NCBI GenBank assembly: GCA_937930135.1
Contig: CALGVO010000191.1
Location: forward strand, 1 to 25,450
DNA: 25,450 bases
Reading direction: 5' to 3'
Origin: an uncultured Synechococcus sp.
GTDB lineage: Bacteria > Cyanobacteriota > Cyanobacteriia > PCC-6307 > Cyanobiaceae
Part shown: positions 22,233-25,450 of the stretch, in pieces
How the letters are laid out: the number at the start of each line of letters is the position of its first letter
Position numbering within the stretch: position 1 is the stretch's first letter
Translations under genes and position numbers: made by a program
The notes under the pieces: generated by a model
Told to the model about the DNA's origin: nothing
Databases searched by the model: none
What the model saw: only the letters and a program-made list of their open reading frames with translations

Positions 22233-23009
22233 ATGAGTATCTCCAGGCCTTCCCTCCTGGTCTTCGATTTCGACGGTGTCATCGTTGATGGCATGGAGGA
22301 ATACTGGTGGTCGGCTCGTAGCGCTTGCCTGCAGCTCACCCAGGCGTCGGCAGGGGGGCTTCCCTCGTCCGTGCCGTCGCTCTTTCGCCAGTTGCGCCCC
22401 TGGGTTCACCATGGCTGGGAGATGGTCCTGATCGCCGCCCAGCTCCTCGAAGCGGAAAGCCCTCTGCGCCAGCGGGGCGCTGGGGCTTACGCGGCCGACT
22501 ACGACCGGCAGACAGCGCTGGCGCTTGAGGAGCGGGGCTGGAGTTCGCTCCGGTTGCAGGAGGTGCTCGAAGCGGTGCGCCGTGAGGCCATCATCAACGA
22601 TCGTGCCGCCTGGCTGGGGCGCCATCGCCCGTTCCCCGGTGTGGTGGATCGGCTGCGCCATCTGGCGGAGGAGGGAGTGGACTGGGCCGTGCTCACCACC
22701 AAGGGGGCGGCATTCACGGCCGAGTTGTTGCAGGCCTTTGCCCTGCGACCGGCGCGCCTTCTCGGCCATGAGGCCGGCCCGAAGCCGCAGGTGCTGTTGC
22801 AGTTGAAGGAGGCCTGGCGGTTGCGTGGCTTTGTGGAGGATCGACGGGCGACGCTCGAAACCGTGCGCGGCACCGCCGGCCTGGAGGCCCTGCCCTGTTT
22901 TCTGGCCAGCTGGGGCTATCTGCGGCCATCCGACCGGCAGGGGCTGCCGCTTGGCATTGACCTGCTCGAACCGGATCGCTTTGCGGCCCCCTTGGCGACC
23001 TGGACCTGA
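22233..23009 (+). CDS. HAD superfamily hydrolase (phosphatase-like)
   Basis: Predicted Mg-dependent phosphatase of unknown substrate. The 258-aa product has all four HAD motifs: FDFDGV with nucleophile D12 and acid/base D14, the motif II threonine in VLTTKG (T155/T156), the motif III lysine K184 in GPKPQVLLQL, and motif IV FVEDRRATLE with E202-D203. A helical cap lies between motifs I and II (about 20-130). Since motif I is only 10 residues from the ATG, the start is well fixed. No Shine-Dalgarno can fit between the tRNA-Gln end and the ATG. It is followed by the LexA box and recA. Confidence 0.9.
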   Translation: MSISRPSLLVFDFDGVIVDGMEEYWWSARSACLQLTQASAGGLPSSVPSLFRQLRPWVHHGWEMVLIAAQLLEAESPLRQRGAGAYAADYDRQTALALEERGWSSLRLQEVLEAVRREAIINDRAAWLGRHRPFPGVVDRLRHLAEEGVDWAVLTTKGAAFTAELLQAFALRPARLLGHEAGPKPQVLLQLKEAWRLRGFVEDRRATLETVRGTAGLEALPCFLASWGYLRPSDRQGLPLGIDLLEPDRFAAPLATWT

Positions 23010-23017
23010 TTCGTTAA

Positions 23018-23031
23018 CGTACGTTTGTACT
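23018..23031 (+). promoter_or_regulatory. LexA (SOS) box upstream of recA
   Basis: The 14-nt CGTACGTTTGTACT matches the cyanobacterial LexA consensus RGTACNNNDGTWCB in all positions except the first (C for R). It lies 108 nt upstream of the recA start and 8 nt after the HAD stop, in the recA leader. This predicts LexA repression and damage induction of recA in this strain. Confidence 0.75.
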
Positions 23032-23139
23032 ATTTGAGACGGATGGCGTTCGGCGGGGCACTGGATGGTCTGTCCGGCGCTTCCAGCCCTGTCACGGCAC
23101 CTGGCCTCAGCGTCTGTCAGCCCCTTACCGTTTGCATCG

Positions 23140-24327
23140 ATGCCACTCGACGTGAAAGCTTCTCCCACCTCCGGTTCCGACCCCCGTCCAGGTGAACGCG
23201 ACAAAGCGCTGAATCTTGTGCTCGGCCAGATCGAGCGCAATTTCGGCAAGGGATCGATCATGCGCCTGGGGGATGCGTCCCGGATGCGGGTCGAGACCAT
23301 ACCCACCGGTGCCCTCACCCTGGATCTCGCCCTCGGTGGCGGCTATCCGAAGGGGCGTGTGGTGGAGGTGTATGGGCCGGAAAGCTCCGGTAAGACCACG
23401 CTGACGCTCCATGCGATCGCCGAGGTGCAGCGCCGTGGTGGAGTGGCTGCCTTCGTGGATGCGGAGCATGCTCTGGATCCGGTCTACGCCGCGTCCCTGG
23501 GCGTCGACATCGAGAACCTGCTCGTCTCCCAGCCCGACACCGGCGAGATGGCCCTGGAGATTGTCGATCAGCTCGTGCGATCCGCAGCTGTCGACATTGT
23601 GGTGGTCGACTCGGTGGCCGCCCTCACGCCGCGGGCCGAGATTGAGGGTGAGATGGGCGATCTGGCTGTGGGCAGCCAGGCCCGCCTGATGAGCCAGGCA
23701 ATGCGCAAGATCACCGGCAACATCGGCAAATCCGGTTGCACGGTGATTTTCCTCAACCAGTTGCGACTCAAGATCGGCGTCACCTATGGCAATCCGGAAA
23801 CGACCACCGGCGGGAATGCCCTCAAGTTCTATGCCTCGGTGCGCCTGGATATCCGTCGCATTCAGACGCTCAAGCGCGGCACTGAGGAATACGGGATCCG
23901 CGCGAAGGTGAAAGTGGCGAAGAACAAGGTGGCGCCACCCTTCCGCATCGCCGAGTTCGACATCCTTTTCGGCCGTGGGATCAGCACCCTTGGTTGTCTG
24001 CTCGATCTGGCGGAGGAAACCGGTGTGGTGATTCGCAAGGGGGCCTGGTACAGCTACGAGGGCGACAACATCGGGCAGGGCCGCGACAACACCATCGGCT
24101 GGTTGGAGCAGAACCCGGACGCGAAGGACGCGATCGAAGTCCTGGTGCGTCAGAAACTCACGGAGGGATCCGAGGTGACCGCCAATTCGATGCGTCCCCT
24201 CGCTGCGGCAGCGCGCAGTGCCGCCAGCCAAACGACCTCCGGTGCGGCGACGTCTGCACCGTCTGCGGCTAGCAACGACAAACCGGCTGGCGCAAACAAG
24301 CCGGGCGCCGCCTCGTCAGCTGCCTGA
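23140..24327 (+). CDS. recA: recombinase RecA
   Basis: DNA strand-exchange ATPase and LexA co-protease. The 395-aa product has KALNLVLGQIERNFGKGSIMRLG, Walker A GPESSGKT at 79-86, Walker B VDIVVVDS at 151-158, the L1/L2 DNA-binding loops including GNPETTTGGNALKFYASVRLDIRR at about 217-240, and the C-terminal domain ending near residue 350. The last 45 residues are Ala/Ser/Thr-rich and nearly neutral, unlike the acidic tail of E. coli RecA. The frame is open 25 codons upstream; the ATG at 23140 gives the normal N-terminus. The 3' end overlaps the convergent DUF1815 gene by 12 bp. Confidence 0.98.
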   Translation: MPLDVKASPTSGSDPRPGERDKALNLVLGQIERNFGKGSIMRLGDASRMRVETIPTGALTLDLALGGGYPKGRVVEVYGPESSGKTTLTLHAIAEVQRRGGVAAFVDAEHALDPVYAASLGVDIENLLVSQPDTGEMALEIVDQLVRSAAVDIVVVDSVAALTPRAEIEGEMGDLAVGSQARLMSQAMRKITGNIGKSGCTVIFLNQLRLKIGVTYGNPETTTGGNALKFYASVRLDIRRIQTLKRGTEEYGIRAKVKVAKNKVAPPFRIAEFDILFGRGISTLGCLLDLAEETGVVIRKGAWYSYEGDNIGQGRDNTIGWLEQNPDAKDAIEVLVRQKLTEGSEVTANSMRPLAAAARSAASQTTSGAATSAPSAASNDKPAGANKPGAASSAA

Positions 24328-24663
24328 GCTGGCGGCGGCAGCCGTTGCCTCGGCGACGGGAGCCTGCAGGAACTGGGTGACACGCTGCAGTTCCTGAATG
24401 GCTTCCGCGCCTTCCAATTTCACCAGTTCGCGGCCGTTGCGGGATTCCACCCAGCTGATGCCGAAGTCCGACACGAGAAAGCGCACCATGTGCCCGTCGC
24501 CGAGATCGGCGACAAAGGAGGCGCCATGGTCGTCGCGGCCGTCATCGCAGACGTAGCAGGTGGCGGTGATCCCGCGTTTCTTCAGGCTGGATGCCAGAGC
24601 CTGAAGACTCATCACGAGATCCTGAACCACGGAGCGGTATTGCTGGGCGAGCCGAGGAAACAT
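24316..24663 (-). CDS. DUF1815 family protein
   Basis: Conserved cyanobacterial protein of unknown function. The 115-aa product begins MFPRLAQQYRSVVQDLVMSLQALASSLKKRG and continues with TCYVCDDGRDDHGASFVADLGDGHMVRFLVSDFGISWVESRNGRELVKLEGAEA, the family core. It ends in an Ala-rich tail. It is cytoplasmic by composition, without membrane segments. A GTG three codons upstream (24672) is possible; the ATG at 24663 matches the family start. It is convergent with recA with a 12-bp overlap, and lies downstream of the DUF2839 gene on the same strand. Confidence 0.87.
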   Translation of the reverse strand: MFPRLAQQYRSVVQDLVMSLQALASSLKKRGITATCYVCDDGRDDHGASFVADLGDGHMVRFLVSDFGISWVESRNGRELVKLEGAEAIQELQRVTQFLQAPVAEATAAAASSGS

Positions 24664-24744
24664 GGCGACCACCGAGGAGTCCCATGAATCTTAAATGTTT
24701 TCTTCAGGTTTCGCGGTTGTGTTGGGAGTCACGGTTCCGGTCGA

Positions 24745-24984
24745 TCAGGGCATGTCAGCCAGGGTCCACCAGCCCGCGGCTGGGCCGATGAAGCGCACCA
24801 CCACCCAGAACAGCACCAGCGCACCGATGCCGATCCAGGCGCCGCGGGTGGTCACCGCCATGAACTGGCGGGTCTGCGCTTTGCTGAGGGGCAGCCACGA
24901 CACGACCCGTTCCGCTTCTGCAGGGTCAGGGCGGGGACGACGGGGCGGAAGTCCTTGGCTGGCGCGGCGGCGTGCTTCTCCCAT
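24745..24984 (-). CDS. DUF2839 family small membrane protein
   Basis: A 79-aa protein of a cyanobacteria-specific family with unknown function. The N-terminus MGEARRRASQGLPPRRPRP is typical. Residues 50-68 (WIGIGALVLFWVVVRFIGP) form a single transmembrane helix, followed by a short AGWWTLADMP end. Its positively charged N-terminus suggests N-in orientation. The ATG at 24984 is chosen since the longer frame overlaps the upstream helicase gene. It starts 40 nt after that gene. Confidence 0.87.
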   Translation of the reverse strand: MGEARRRASQGLPPRRPRPDPAEAERVVSWLPLSKAQTRQFMAVTTRGAWIGIGALVLFWVVVRFIGPAAGWWTLADMP

Positions 24985-25024
24985 GCGGTCGCGAAGGGCG
25001 GACTTGTCGGAGCCTAGAAGCGAC

Positions 25025-25450
25025 TCAGTCGGGAAGCAGTCGGTGCAGGGGCGTCCAGGGCTGCAGGGCGCTGAAGACCTGCTCGCCCCAGCTGCGCCCT
25101 CGCAGTCGGCCATCCAGCACCGCCAGGCGACCTCCGCTGCGGCGCAGGGGGGCGACCGCCGGAGCGAGCAGACTGAGGGCCTCCGGCAGCAGGAGATCAC
25201 GGAACCAGTCGCGGCCCTGCCGTTTCAGCGCTTCGACCCGTGCTGCCGTGAGTGGTGCCTCCAGGCTGGCGATCGGCAGCAGGGCGATGATCAGTTGCTC
25301 CGGGGGCGGCAGTTGGGCCTGATGCTGCAGCCACCAGCTCCAACGGCAGCAGATCACGCCATTGGCTTCGGGGGCGGTGGCGGCTTCGATCACCCGGCTG
25401 CCGAATTCAGAGGCCAGTTCGCTGGTGAGGCGTTGGCGCAGACGGTTGTC
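25025..25450 (-). CDS. DinG/Rad3-like ATP-dependent DNA helicase, C-terminal part (cut by window edge)
   Basis: The last 141 residues of a larger protein whose start lies beyond base 25450. The visible part resembles the final helicase lobe of the superfamily 2 DinG/XPD type in picocyanobacteria: LIIALLPIASLEAPLTAARVEALKRQGRDWFRDLLLPEALSLL, then RRSGGRLAVLDGRLRGRSWGEQVFSAL and a short end. The segment aligned with motif VI (QxxGRxxR) reads LAPAVAPLRR, lacking the usual Gln and Gly-Arg. No iron-sulfur cysteine region can be judged from this fragment. The family call is by recognition of the C-terminus only. Confidence 0.65.
   Translation of the reverse strand, partial: DNRLRQRLTSELASEFGSRVIEAATAPEANGVICCRWSWWLQHQAQLPPPEQLIIALLPIASLEAPLTAARVEALKRQGRDWFRDLLLPEALSLLAPAVAPLRRSGGRLAVLDGRLRGRSWGEQVFSALQPWTPLHRLLPD

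Noticed and set aside
22212..23318. A 368-codon minus-strand frame covering the HAD gene, LexA box and recA start
   Set aside because: It crosses several independent plus-strand features and the end of the tRNA, with no recognisable product.
23125..24231. A 368-codon frame antisense to recA
   Set aside because: recA is unmistakable on the plus strand. The antisense frame is rich in His/Arg/Gly, as expected for a mirrored GC-rich gene, and has no family signature.

Overview
The window reads as a chromosomal housekeeping region of a GC-rich unicellular cyanobacterium, most likely of the marine or freshwater Synechococcus/Cyanobium group. The basis is the presence of ndhN and ldpA, a Ycf45-like ATPase, DUF1815 and DUF2839 proteins, a RecA with a cyanobacterial-type LexA box, and the cyanobacterial order of the ribosomal operon. 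I found no mobile element, CRISPR array, phage gene or integration scar. Nothing convincingly amounts to a new biological system; the interesting points are regulatory and structural details.

Layout. At the left edge lies the 5' half of a tRNA-Ser(GCU) on the minus strand, then alr (alanine racemase, minus). A plus-strand HNH nuclease is divergent from alr. From about 18.5 kb down to 1.8 kb runs one continuous minus-strand translation superoperon of 29 genes: rplC-rplD-rplW-rplB-rpsS-rplV-rpsC-rplP-rpmC-rpsQ-rplN-rplX-rplE-rpsH-rplF-rplR-rpsE-rplO-secY-adk-rpmJ-rpsM-rpsK-rpoA-rplQ-truA-rplM-rpsI-rpmE, ending in prfA. It is tightly packed, with several start/stop overlaps. It is interrupted by one strong intrinsic-terminator-like hairpin (rplO/secY) and one weaker hairpin (rpmJ/rpsM). 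rpsJ, rpsN, rpmD, infA, map and rpsD are not in the cluster.

Across a 383-bp divergent gap, the plus strand carries ndhN (NDH-1 subunit), ldpA (iron-sulfur protein tied to clock input) and a large Ycf45/SpoIIIAA-like P-loop ATPase. These are followed by tRNA-Gln(UUG), a HAD-family hydrolase whose start codon lies only 9 nt after the tRNA, and recA with a LexA box in its leader. Convergent with recA on the minus strand are a DUF1815 protein (3' ends overlapping recA), a one-helix DUF2839 protein, and the C-terminus of a probable DinG/Rad3-like helicase cut by the right edge.

Functionally the window combines ribosome and RNA polymerase assembly, protein export (secY), adenylate balance (adk), tRNA modification (truA) and translation termination (prfA). 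Beside these lie cell-wall D-alanine supply (alr), photosynthetic electron transport and clock input (ndhN, ldpA) and DNA repair (recA, helicase). Coding density is very high, and the many long antisense frames are shadows of GC-rich genes.
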